Positions 54,945-64,000 of a stretch of DNA of 64,000 nt are shown here, one piece after another. The stretch is from assembly GCA_021234155.1 (NCBI GenBank), contig JAJEKV010000141.1, positions 1,485,743 to 1,549,742 of the forward strand, read 5' to 3'. Each line of letters starts with the position of its first letter. Position 1 is the stretch's first letter. The notes under the pieces were generated by a model. It saw nothing but the letters and a program-made list of their open reading frames with translations, was not told the DNA's origin and did not search any database. Both the position numbers and the translations under genes were made by a program. This DNA comes from Isoetes taiwanensis. Its lineage: Eukaryota; Streptophyta; Lycopodiopsida; Isoetales; Isoetaceae.

Positions 54945-55007
54945 GTGACAAAAGGTGTACTACAAAATTTTGGACCGGACAGAGTCCTAGATACTCCTAT
55001 AATCGAG
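54945..55007 (+). pseudogene. Captured exon of pyruvate dehydrogenase E1-beta
   Basis: A 63-bp exon is flanked by acceptor TACAG| and donor GAG|GTATTC. Its translation VTKGVLQNFGPDRVLDTPII(E) matches the (I/V)TKGLLEKYGPxRVLDTPITE segment of the mitochondrial PDH E1 beta subunit, the thiamine-diphosphate enzyme that feeds acetyl-CoA to the TCA cycle. No neighbouring E1-beta exon is visible. It sits just upstream of Helitron helicase sequence, which fits exon capture by a Helitron. Confidence 0.75.
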
Positions 55008-55149
55008 GTATTCTTGCACACCATGATTTCTGAAATTTCAAAAAATTTGAAAATGTATTGACTTTGTGTGAGCAGATAATCAAGTTGTGTTCGTTGTATC
55101 CAAGGAAGGCATAGTGAGCTGGTGATTCGGCTGCTTTGCAAGGTTAGTT

Positions 55150-55596
55150 GACATGCTTCTTTTATTTGTGATGTCTACATCGTTCAAGAAGGGCCTGTGC
55201 AATGGAACACGATTGATTATACGAAAGCTGGGAAGACGTGTCATTGAGGCAGAGATAGTAACTGGGACACACGTTGGTGATACTGTGCTCCTATCGCGCA
55301 TTCCAATTGTGCCTACCGATTCAGGTTTGCCATTTCAGTTTGAAAGGGTGCAATTCCCTTTGCGGCCGGCCTTTGCCATGACCATAAACAAGTCCCAGGG
55401 CCAGACAATGCATAAGGTGGGGATATATCTTCCAAAGCCTGTCTTTATACATGGACAATTGTATGTGGCATTCTCAAGGGTACAAAATCGACAAGGAATT
55501 AGGGTTGTTATCAAAGACCCACCATCCATGCCTCAAGAAGACGCCAATACAGTTTCAAGGTTCACAAGGAACGTGGTTTACATGGATGCTTTGTGA
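55150..55596 (+). pseudogene. Helitron Rep-helicase, C-terminal part (PIF1-like)
   Basis: 147 codons read FKKGLCNGTRLIIRKLGRRV, then FAMTINKSQGQTMHKVGIYL (helicase motif V area) and LYVAFSRVQNRQGIRVVIKD (motif VI), ending at a stop. This is the typical end of the PIF1-type helicase that Helitrons encode with a Rep nuclease for rolling-circle transposition. The Rep domain and earlier helicase motifs are absent upstream, so the copy is 5'-truncated or rearranged. The C-terminal part itself is open. Confidence 0.9.
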
Positions 55597-55718
55597 TCCG
55601 GGTAAGTGTCATGTCCTCGACTAACGTTGTAGTGTCCATGTATTGCATGTATATGTGTTTTCTTTCAAAGGTTTTCATGCTTCTTGGATGTTTATTCTTC
55701 TTCTGAATGTGTGCAGAT

Positions 55719-56345
55719 CATGAAGCCCTATACACCTTTTGTACCTCGGGAACTTGGAAATCCTAAGCCAAGGGCGATAGTTCATGTACATCGTAGGGAT
55801 GGTACGTGTAAGATTTGTTAGTTCCAACAATAACAATTGCTTATATGCTTCTTAATAGTATATATTCTATCATTTATTAAGAAGTTCATCAATGCATGTT
55901 TTCTATCTTTTTCTGAAATGATGTCTTATTATTGTAGGGAGTTATGCGATAGTTGATAACACATTTGGCGTGTTTGTCGTGTTTGGTCAAAAAGTTCCCC
56001 TCCAAGTATACATGTAGGGGAACTTGCTTCACGCCAGGAGGCATCACACACATTGGTGTTTGTGATGGGAGACGGTTCAAGGCTTGGACATCTATTCCAC
56101 ATGACGCAGTTGGTGATTACGAGCTTCCTGACTTCCTAACAAAGCATAACATTGTTGTTGGTACACCTGAGTCGCGCGTGTGGGACATGGTATCAGAGCA
56201 TGTTTACACGTTCATGTTCGCCACCATAGGCACGGACCGGGGAGGAGCTTCTATACCTATCGGCCATGAATCGAAGCTTCACATCGAGCCGACGGACGTT
56301 CCTAGAGTTCTTTGGGACAGGTTCTTCATGATGTGGATCCATTGA
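55719..56345 (+). pseudogene. Two-exon ORF of unknown function between helicase and Helitron end
   Basis: An exon after a gcag acceptor reads KPYTPFVPRELGNPKPRAIV and ends at GGATG|GTACGT. After a TTGTAG| acceptor (about 55937) the sequence GSYAIVDNTFGVFVVFGQKV follows, then in a shifted frame CFTPGGITHIGVCDGRRFKA, WDMVSEHVYTFMFATIGTD and IEPTDVPRVLWDRFFMMW with a stop. The beta-rich look could suit an OB-fold or another captured gene. I cannot name it. Confidence 0.35.
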
Positions 56346-56524
56346 GATTGACGGACATAACCTCATTTGCGTATAGAACCAGTATATTTGTTTAACATTT
56401 TGTTTGAACTTCATATTATGTGTACACTTTAAAAAGGTAATGTTTGTTCCGTATCTATATGTGTCTATTTCCACCTCACAACCACAACTAACGCACATCA
56501 ATGCCCTCATACGTCCACGACTAA

Positions 56525-56554
56525 TGCCCGGCATCGCCGGGCACACGTTTCTAG
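56525..56554 (+). mobile_element. Helitron 3' terminus: hairpin plus CTAG
   Basis: TGCCCGGC-ATC-GCCGGGCA (56525-56543) is a perfect 8-bp hairpin, followed by CACGTTT and CTAG (56551-56554), then T. A GC-rich palindrome about 10 nt before a terminal CTRR, with insertion next to T, is the defining Helitron 3' end. With the helicase upstream, the element lies on the plus strand. The 5' TC end was not located. Confidence 0.9.
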
Positions 56555-56559
56555 TTTTC

Positions 56560-57688
56560 TAGAAATGTGTTAAAAAAATCGCCAAATAGCTAAGTCCAGC
56601 CCTTAAATTATTCCATGCTCCACGTCCTCAAAGACAAAGTATGATGATTGGCATCTCTTGACAACACTTGTGCCAAGACAAACTATGCTAATTGGGCATC
56701 TCTAACACTTGTACTCTATTTAATAGGGTATGACTGTGAAGAGTGGTGTGAAGTCTGGAGGAGGATGGAAAATTGATGGGGACGATTAAGGGAATGTATC
56801 TAAGCCTCGAATGTGGCTAGATCAAGTCTTAGTGAGCTGCGAAATGGATATATTACATTGAGCACCAAATTGTTAGAAGTAATCGAGAAGCCCAAATATA
56901 GGTGTGGAATATGAAAAACGATATGGGTTATAATACTCGTTTGTGCAATAGTGAACATTGAATGAATTGAATAGAATTGTGGCAAACTCTTGATCTTTCA
57001 ATTATGTGCTAGAGTAGCTATTTGTTTATCCAATTATAGAAAATTTTCCATTGTTATGCATAGGCTTCACAAATTGTATTTAGACCAAGGTGTAGTAAAG
57101 TAATACCTACAAAAAAGTACACCATATGCATTGTAATTGTGACGTTCCTAACCGACATGCCCTTAGCCAACTGGGCAAAATCGTCTAGACGTTTATGAGT
57201 AGTCGCTTCTACCCATTTATGCCGGTGTCTCGGGAATGCCCCACAGGCACATTCAAGGTTCGAATACGCGAGCGGTCTACCATAGGACCGTTACAGTAAT
57301 CTCCACCCAGGGAGGTTACCAGGCACATGTACACCCCAACATATCAATCTTCTTAATTTGGAAGTTTTCGGTTTGGCTAAAAATGTTTTTGGAATTTGTC
57401 GTATGTCTGTTTCCTAAGATTTTAGGGGTTCTTAAGGGTTCTGGTGGCCGGGAAAACTTCCCGATATCCAAAAATTGTAGAACTTTTCCCTTATGATTTT
57501 CGGCTCTTGGATTTCTATTCTTCATCCTGTCGACAGGGCATGCCCCATGCATCTCAAGGGCATATTGCATGCATCTCGGTGGCATCTATGAAGATATATT
57601 CAAAGGGGCCACAAAGTTCTTCTACAATGTGATATTAAAATCATTTCTATTCGTTCTTTGTTATCGATATGTATTTTGTTTCTGCTTG
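56560..57688. other. Intergenic; LTR-like fragment near 57138
   Basis: TGTGACGTTCC at about 57137 and again at 57689 suggests an LTR fragment next to the fuller LTR downstream. Otherwise no gene is seen; short open stretches near 57236-57496 carry no motif. Confidence 0.4.
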
Positions 57689-59199
57689 TGTGACGTTCCA
57701 GGTATTTCTATGGTATACGTATGCATACTATGACACGCCACCAGTATTTAACTACCCCTAAAGGTCAACAGGGAGTAACCTGGGTTCACTTAAATAGGAT
57801 TTTATTAGCTATGCTAATAAAATTAGTGAATAAATAATGTAATTATGCTAATTAGGTTATAATTACTTAAATGGGACCAACAGGGGAGCGCCACCTGGCC
57901 CAAATCGATTGACCAAGTGGGACTTGCCAATTTGAGAGGAGAAATTGGGGTTCTACCCCCATTTCTGCCCTAAAATCGATTGGGGAAGAGAAGAGGAAGA
58001 GCAGCTAGCAGTTCTTGCCAACAGACCCGAAGAATGGAGGCTTTCCGTAATAATGGCTCCAGCCAAGAGACTGGTTAGTCCCCAGATAGGTTGTACTTCC
58101 GCTAATACTTCTCTGAATAGATGGAATGGTTAAATTCTCTTTCATATGTTATTATGATGATGATGGATAATTGAATGGTGTTTATATTCTTTCTTTCTGC
58201 TCCCTCCGTGTATTGGGATTAAGGGAAGGGTGGAGACCTGAAAGCCTCTTAGAACTAGAGATATTTCTAGACGCCCTTAATACCCAATAATTATGGCCTG
58301 TGCACAAGAGCCCACCTGGCTGTGGAGGCTATCGCGTGATTCAGCACTAGACAATGAGCACCATGGTGAAAGGGGGTGGGGTCTTGCCTAGCGTGGCTAC
58401 AAGACTCCTATAGTGTGCTAGGCTTATAGCCGGTCCTCGCGGTGAGGCCGGGTATGGGTCCGACACCTCCTGGATCGCGGGAGCGTGCCTATATGGACGT
58501 CCTGGGCTCGACGGGAGCGCCTAGCAGTCCATGGATTTTGGGGGGTTTCAGTCGGGTACGGCTACGTATGCATTGAGTGGCACGTAGTCTCTAGCATACC
58601 CTGGGATCCATTATGCTCGAGGAGGGGACACTTCCCTAACCTGCCTCATCGGACCGGGGAGATGTAACCTGGAGTAGTCTCATAGGGTGATTCCATGAGA
58701 TTGCATCCCCGAACGGTTACAATTGCGCCATAGCATGTTTCAGCCTATCTGCAAAGTGTGCACAGGAGGGGCGGATAGAGTGGACTACCCTAGCCATTGT
58801 CTTATGCCAGCCAACGCCATGATATACTTCCGTTTGCTAATATTTAGAGGCCCTGACCGTCAGTTGATCCCATGGAGTCTGAGCCCGGGGTATGGTGTAT
58901 TGCTCATGTTATTTATGGTTGTATTGTCTTTTCATTGGTGATGATGAATGGGCCACCCTTCGTGGTGGTATATTATTTCAGCATGGTTGTTGTATGCTAA
59001 CCTGTATGTACGCTTCCGCTGTATAGGATTCCCATAGAGGACGTGTAACAAATGGCACCTCCGTGTTCCTCGCCCGGACACTTGGCCATCCGAAGTGGTC
59101 CGAGTATGACGGAGGGCCCTACCATGGTGATGTAGTCGCCATGGAGGAAAATTCCCGTATTTGTACGATGGGAGCATCATATAGATTTTGGGAGCATCA
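57689..59199 (+). repeat. Probable LTR of a second retroelement
   Basis: It starts TGTGACGTTCC and ends GGGAGCATCA. Three bases later TGGTATCAGAGCATG (59203-59217) matches the usual initiator-tRNA-Met primer binding site. GGGAGCATCATA is repeated just before the end. The 1.5-kb length is normal for large plant gypsy LTRs. No partner LTR lies in the window, so it may be a complete element running past the right edge, or a fragment. Confidence 0.6.
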
Positions 59200-59202
59200 T
59201 AG

Positions 59203-59217
59203 TGGTATCAGAGCATG
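59203..59217 (+). other. Primer binding site (initiator tRNA-Met type)
   Basis: TGGTATCAGAGC is complementary to the 3' end of plant initiator tRNA-Met and follows the LTR end by a TAG spacer. This supports the LTR call and its direction. Confidence 0.8.
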
Positions 59218-61370
59218 ATTTTAATAGACCCAAATCATTGCACTGGCCATAGTCTAACTCATTAGTTGACGGGACTTCGTCTTAGGTTAAAGTTTTCCAA
59301 CTCTGTAGTTAGCATATGGGTTGACCCAGTTATGGGAGGACTAATTTAGTTGAGTAGTAGAGTGTTCTATAATAAGGTGAGTAGGTTCAGATGGTAGACC
59401 AAGGAGTTCGTATATTGCAAGCACCATAACTCTCTCCAGGTAGCTCGGATGGACGAGATTTTTGCACCAACCATCGGGCATGGTCCAATTACCCTAGATA
59501 CATCGTCATCCGACATCGAAATGGCAGTTATAGGGCCCAAAATCCAAAACGGGCGCCGCTATAATTTGAGCGTCTTAGAATCCAGAGAGGAGCACGTATA
59601 ATTCCAGCGGCACCCCGCATATAAAAACGCATATGCCGCCGCCGTATAAATTAAAAAAAAAAAAGTTTCGAACCAAAAAAAAATTGAATTAAAAAATAAA
59701 AAGTGACGGTTATTTTTTTTACTCATCTCTTTCGCTTGAGCGCCTCGCCCGTCCACCATAGCCGCCGGAGTAGAAGCTTCAACCGCTCTGCCTCCGCCTT
59801 TCCCTACGCCGTCGTCACCTACTGGCACCTCCTCTCTCGCCTTTCTTTCTCCATTCCAATGAATATGGCACGCACCAAAGGTACCCTAAGTCCCAGCAAC
59901 TTTACTGTGCCCCAAATATTCGCCCAAATTGGAGAGCACCTTGCTACTGACCCGCATCTGGTGGAGCTACTTTTGACTGAGCTCGTGCAACACTTCATCG
60001 CGGGGCATAGGATTCCTTATCCTATCCTCCATTTGTCCGAGCGCTTCTTGATAAAACTTAACTTCCTCCAGCAGCCCTACACCTTGGTCGAACAGCCCGA
60101 CCAAGTTTTGATGCTAGTCAAGTTTTATCTGCCTGCGTGTGTGGAAGTTACGGAGGAAGAAGCCATCCGGATGGAAGCTGCCAGGATCTGAGAACTTGCC
60201 CATGGGGATGACACCCGGGAGATGGAGAAGGAAGACCCAAAAGTCCGGGGACTTAAATATGTTTATCTGGGTGATGGAAGAGCCATCATAGCCGGAGACC
60301 CTTTCGACATACCTCCTTACGAGTACGATGAAGCCACCCAAAGTTTTACTTGGGGTGAGGTCCCGCCCTCCTTTAAGGTGGACCACTTAGAAATTCAGCT
60401 GGACATGCAAGCCCGCCCGGACCGCTATCACACAGAACTGCCTTGAAGGATTACCGCCCGACGCCTCGCTGAGTGGAGGCGAACATGGCCCCAGCCTGTG
60501 CAGCACAAGAAGAGGCCGATAGGGTCGAGAAGCAATGGCAAGCGGAGGAGCTTGCCAAGCAGAGTCAGGACCAGCAGCAGCTACCAAACCCAGAGCAGGA
60601 AACCAATGCAGCCCTGACCAGGCAAAGTCCCCTACAGTTAAGAGACGGCAGAAATCCACCGCCCATAAGTCGGGGAGCGCGTATAAGGAGAAGCTCAAGA
60701 CTGTTGGAACAAAGTTTAAAATGAAACGCACTTTTTTGCTCCAAACGCACTTTAAAAGGAATCTTTGAAAGATTCCCTAAAATCTCCCCAAAAAATGCCC
60801 TTTTCTTGGTATATTTGTGACAAGTGTGACAATTTGAATATTTTAGGCACCATTTTTGGAGGGGAATTTGAACTCAGCTTCCATTCAAATTTGTTTGGTA
60901 CCATTTTTTGGCCCCCTAGTTTGGTTTGAGAAATAGTAATATTTTTAAGGACAAAACAAAATAGACATTGAAAAAACACAAAGAAACGCTAAGAGTGCCC
61001 AAAACGTATTTAGTTCAAAGTTTATGAATTCACTACAAAATTATGAACAAAATTGCCAAAATGCAACACATTTTGATATTGCCTCAATGAAGCAAATATT
61101 TTCACCTTAAAGTGTGCCTCACACGCGAAGTTGAAGTCGAAGATGCTTTGCGCTTTGCCTTATACACTTGCTCTTATTTGTTCCTCCAAACTTGCTATAG
61201 ACTTCTGTATACCGCGATGGCGACGTATGTATCCAATCTGGACTTTTTTAGACTTTGTAATTTATTTGTCTCTGTAGTCCTTAGTTTCTTCCAAATAAAT
61301 TTCAAGATGGTATAAATTTATACCTCAATAGATAGTAATGTGTGGACATAGTATGCTAGAGGAAAGATGA

Positions 61371-61546
61371 CGGTATAAATTTATACATAAAGAGGACTCG
61401 AGCGGTATAGATTTATACAACAAGAGGACTCGAGCGGTATAAATTTATACAGCAAGAGGATTCGAGCGGTATAAATTTATACCGCAAGAGGACCCGAGCG
61501 ATATAAATTTATACCGCAAGAGTTTTCTCGGTATAAATTTATACCA
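61371..61546. repeat. Array of six CGGTATAAATTTATACCG palindromes, 32-bp period
   Basis: Units start at 61371, 61403, 61435, 61467, 61499 and 61529, with the spacer (A)CAAGAGGA(C/T)(T/C)CGAG. Single extra copies lie at about 61310, 61634, 61667, 61802 and 62440, all within the same transposon. An AT-rich (TA)n zone (61548-61790) adjoins. Palindromic subterminal arrays often bind transposases. Confidence 0.9.
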
Positions 61547-62039
61547 AAGATATATATATATGTATATTATATAAATATATAATATATATAACATATATAC
61601 ATACATATATATATCAAAAAAAAAAAATTTTTATGGTATAAATCTATACTGCATGAGACTTCTTGATGTATAAATTTATACCGTTTTTTTTATATGTACA
61701 AATATGTGAACGTATATATATTAAATATATATATATATATATATATATTAAGATGTATAAGATGTATATAGATATATATACACATAAAATATGTAGTCCA
61801 GGAGTATAAGTTTATATCGTGCAAAATCTTGTGGGGTCTTTCTTGCTCCCAAAGGTTTTTGCAACTTAATACTGTTGAAATAACACACTCAAGGGATAAT
61901 TTTATGCAGTTTTCTTAGTTTTTTAGTTCAAAAAGTTCTAAAATAGTTCTAGATTCTCTGACATTGTAATGCAATGTTAGAGCATAAATTAGTCGAATCC
62001 CGTTGTTATTTTTACTTTTTTTTCTCTACACACATGCTA

Positions 62040-62480
62040 ACTTCACTTTAGGCAGCTCAAAAACTGCTACTAAAGGCAAAGGACCCCAAAATGTTATGGA
62101 GACACATGTGTTCAACGAGAAGGAAACTACGTAGTTTGTCCATAGGGGTGCGAGGAGTAGCAACCCCTCAAAAGTTTACCTATTTCTTTGCAAACAGACA
62201 AAAAAAAGCAAGATAGACAAATACTTCTCTGTGGAGAAATGTGCAGTGACGCCCACTGCTACAGATGATGGAATTGTGCTGAAGACTCTCAACATTGACA
62301 AGGAGCTTGACTATCTTCTCAACAACACTATATTGTGGATTGGTATTGTGCAAGCCCAAAGACATGATGAATACATCTCCGAGAACAACAAAGAAGGCCA
62401 TGTAATCACAGAGCTTCACTACTTCAACTTTTGTTTCCTCCGTATAAATTTATACGGCATCGTCAGTTGGAACTTCAACT
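62040..62480 (+). other. Coding-like fragment inside the transposon, unknown
   Basis: 62231-62482 is open, with VTPTATDDGIVLKTLNIDKE and LDYLLNNTILWIGIVQAQRH. It has normal amino-acid composition but no family I can name. One TATAAATTTATA palindrome lies in its 3' part. It may be captured host sequence or a remnant of the element's own gene. Confidence 0.25.
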
Positions 62481-63089
62481 AACTGCATGATTTCGTGGAT
62501 GTATTACCATTTGTAACACCATATGATGCAAAACAATAATTTTTTCATTCAAAGCGGTTTGTTCAACTGTCTCCCAATGTCTTTTAAGGTCAATTAGGAT
62601 GTTTAGCCAAAATGGTTGTGAAATAACAAATTTTTTGTCTTCTATAACAGCCAATATAAACGTTCTAAGGGATAAGATACAAAAGCGTCTAATTTTTTCA
62701 TATGAGTTTGCCCCATAATAAATCTTTGGCTTTCGTAGTGGTCCTTTTCCCCTCAAAAATGAGATATTTTTCTTTGTTGTTCTTCTCCTTAATGTTAAGT
62801 CTTCCTAAAATGTCTGTTTTCATGAGCAGTTTTATAAATCTTTAGACACAAGATAGTAAAAGAGTCCTTTTTAGGGGTATTTTAGAATTTTGTAAATTTT
62901 TAGAAGGAATCTTTCAAACGCACTTCTTAAATAAGTGCGTTTCATTTTAAACCTTGTTTTGGGGGTATTGGGAAGGCCACCAGTTCTGCCCGCCGGCAAG
63001 ACTAAGTGGATGCAGCCCAGCCTCACCCAGTAACAGGGGGCAAGACCTTGCCCAAGAAGCCGACGCAGACCCAGAGAGCGGCGCCCCCA

Positions 63090-63366
63090 AAGAAACCGCA
63101 TCGGTTCATACCGAACACCGTACCAGAAGACCCCAACGCTGCTGCTACGGAAGCTCCCCTTCCAGTGCTTGGTCCGTGAGATAGCCCAGGAATTTAAGAC
63201 CGACCTGTGGTTCCAGACTTTTGTCATCCTTGCGTTGCAAGAGGCTGATGCTTACTTGATAGCCCTTTTTGGGGATGCCAACTTTTGTGCCATCCATGCC
63301 AAAAGGGTTACTATTATGACGAAGGATTTGGCTCTCGCCCGAAGAATCTGGGGAGACCATAACTAG
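63090..63366 (+). pseudogene. Histone H3-like fold, divergent
   Basis: The sequence [46 protein letters not shown] and [20 protein letters not shown] aligns along the canonical H3 histone fold to its last helix, ending WGDHN. Departures from H3 are W for R in TDLRFQ and RRIRG, one residue lost in ALQEA(S/A)EAYL, T for P in MPKD, and the deletion before the alpha-1 helix. The upstream TGGK...KK...KKPHRF spacing resembles an H3 tail. Too many core changes exist for a standard H3. It could be an H3-variant or CENH3-like descendant, or transposon-borne. Confidence 0.85.
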
Positions 63367-63660
63367 CTTGTTCTTCAAGCATCTTCCATTGTATCAATTT
63401 TGTATACATAAATATAATCAAATTTTGTCTATCCAAGCTTTGTCTGAAAAAAGAAAAAAGAAAATTTAAAACTAATTAATTACTAATGCTGACGTCAGCA
63501 TATAAAAAGTTAAGAGTATACTTAATGACCTTTAGGGTTTCATTCTTTCTCTTACTTCTCTTGTTTCTTCTTCCTCCTCCACGACTTGCAGTTTCAGTGA
63601 CGACCCCAACCCTGCTCCAATGGTACCAAGCAGCAATGGGATTTTCAAGTCCCCTTTGAC
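63367..63660. other. Spacer between H3-fusion gene and next domain copy
   Basis: This is AT-rich, with a polyadenylation-like AAATATAATC and then CATATAAAAAG (about 63500), a possible TATA box, followed by a pyrimidine-rich leader. It parallels the layout before 59859 (TATAAAAA then a C/T-rich leader). Confidence 0.4.
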
Positions 63661-63663
63661 CTT

Positions 63664-63944
63664 CTACAACCTTTTCTGCTCCAAAAGTGGACCTCATTAC
63701 CAACATGCAGGCCCACCCTGATTATGCAGGCTTCCTTGAGTTCTATACTCAAGAGATGCTTCCTCTCTGCATTCCTCTAGGGGATCCGGCCCAGCTCTAC
63801 TTAGAAAGAGCTATAGTAAGGGAGATGTTGGGAGGTGATACGCATGCTTACGACCCGGGGGGTTCACCTCTATATAAGGGGCATATGGCATGTGCGTGCA
63901 TCAAGTCAGGAGAAACCCCTATGTATACAGCTGACCCTCCATAG
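63664..63944 (+). pseudogene. Second partial copy of the H3-fusion N-terminal domain
   Basis: TFSAPKVDLITNMQAHPDYA, then FLEFYTQEMLPLCIPLGD and LYLERAIVREM, align in spacing and pattern with NFTVPQIFAQIGEHLATDPH, ELLLTELVQHFIAGHRIP and LHLSERFL from the gene at 59859: F-x-x-P, I, P, the helix, then L-x-L-x-R. Identity is low, so homology is inferred. The frame ends at a stop at 63942-63944, where GAAACCCCTATGTATAC is duplicated. Confidence 0.35.
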
Positions 63945-64000
63945 AAACCCCTATGTATACGGTCTCGTATTGTCGAAGCAGAATACCCGATTCCATACTT

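Larger units (their letters stand above)
60708..62958. mobile_element. 2.25-kb TIR DNA element inserted in the H3-fusion gene, TSD TTGG
   Basis: The left end AACAAAGTTTAAAATGAAACGCACTT and the right end (other strand AACAAGGTTTAAAATGAAACGCACTT) form TIRs of about 26 bp with one mismatch. TTGG is duplicated (60704-60707, 62959-62962). Subterminal GGAATCTTTGAAAGATTCC palindromes are present. Removal restores the host frame (KTVGGIGKA). Internal open stretches near 61112 and 62231 show no transposase motif, so it is probably non-autonomous. A relic end of the same family is at 8150-8310. Confidence 0.9.
59620..63366 (+). pseudogene. Decayed gene with MARTK start, long unknown domain, and C-terminal histone H3 fold
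   Basis: CATATAAAAACG (about 59618) could be a TATA box, with start ATG 59859 or 59865. The protein begins MARTKGTLSPSNFTVPQIFA, continues with a helical domain (HLVELLLTELVQHFI), then GDGRAIIAGDPFDIPPYEYD and FTWGEVPPSF, an E/Q-rich coil, and a K/S-rich tail (KSPTVKRRQKSTAHKSGSAY). A transposon interrupts at 60708; the frame resumes KTVG|GIGKATSS. After [20 protein letters not shown] and KKPHRF (63090-63107), about 22 bp of the H3 alpha-N region is missing, then [20 protein letters not shown] and [20 protein letters not shown] follow to TAG 63366. TGA stops at 60189 and 60444 fit CGA decay. The H3 fold identity is secure; the fusion is inferred from continuity. Confidence 0.6.

Noticed and set aside
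61371-61546. Second CRISPR-like array
   Set aside because: Spacers are themselves repeated (CAAGAGGACTCGAG) and the array is inside a TIR transposon.

Overview
The window looks like the repeat-rich nuclear DNA of a land plant. It has spliceosomal introns with GT/AG borders, long intergenic stretches, a Ty3/gypsy element, a Helitron 3' part, a LINE, several TIR DNA transposons, and plant gene fragments (a CDC48 piece, a pyruvate dehydrogenase E1-beta exon, a secreted glycine-rich protein family). A seed-free plant such as a fern would fit, but that is a guess. Almost every gene is decayed. The only clearly intact host-type gene is the glycine-rich protein gene at 43444-43875.

Layout. (1) 1-8 kb: a minus-strand, multi-exon decayed gene. 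It joins an acidic/basic N-terminal region, a ParB-like domain and a DNA methyltransferase-like domain. Next to it is a divergent plus-strand gene relic that I do not recognise. Both lie among many copies of the palindrome CTATGCGCGCATAG, including a 41-bp-period array and a perfect 34-bp palindrome. (2) 8-11 kb: two hairpins, then a decayed multi-exon gene ending in an Ulp1-like (C48) cysteine protease domain. (3) 11-22.5 kb: minisatellites, a long TA tract, hairpins, unresolved relics and a shuffled CDC48 fragment. (4) 22.7-29.7 kb: a complete but disabled Ty3/gypsy element with both LTRs and a 5-bp target duplication. (5) 29.9-46.2 kb: an array of glycine-rich protein genes and pseudogenes. 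One flank was split by a 7.3-kb TIR transposon (31478-38785, target duplication CACT). The empty site is visible in paralogous flanks. The transposon carries two convergent genes: a transposase-like protein and a coiled-coil/RING-like/HAD-FCP1-like protein.

(6) 46.9-50 kb: a pogo/jerky-like DDE transposase gene split by a LINE, with a MITE at its 5' side. The MITE's sister copy is at 4.5 kb. (7) 51-56.6 kb: a fold-back MITE, and a Helitron part with a helicase C-terminus, a captured PDH E1-beta exon and a textbook 3' hairpin plus CTAG end. (8) 57.7-64 kb: a probable 5' LTR with a tRNA-Met-type primer site. It is followed by a decayed gene that reads from an N-terminal MARTK peptide, through a long unknown domain and a K-rich tail, into a divergent histone H3 fold. 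That gene is split by a 2.25-kb TIR element holding a 32-bp-period palindrome array. A second partial copy of its N-terminal domain lies at the window's right edge.

The two observations I rate highest are the ParB/methyltransferase gene embedded in palindrome arrays, and the large protein with a C-terminal histone H3 fold. The two-gene transposon with phosphatase-like cargo comes next.
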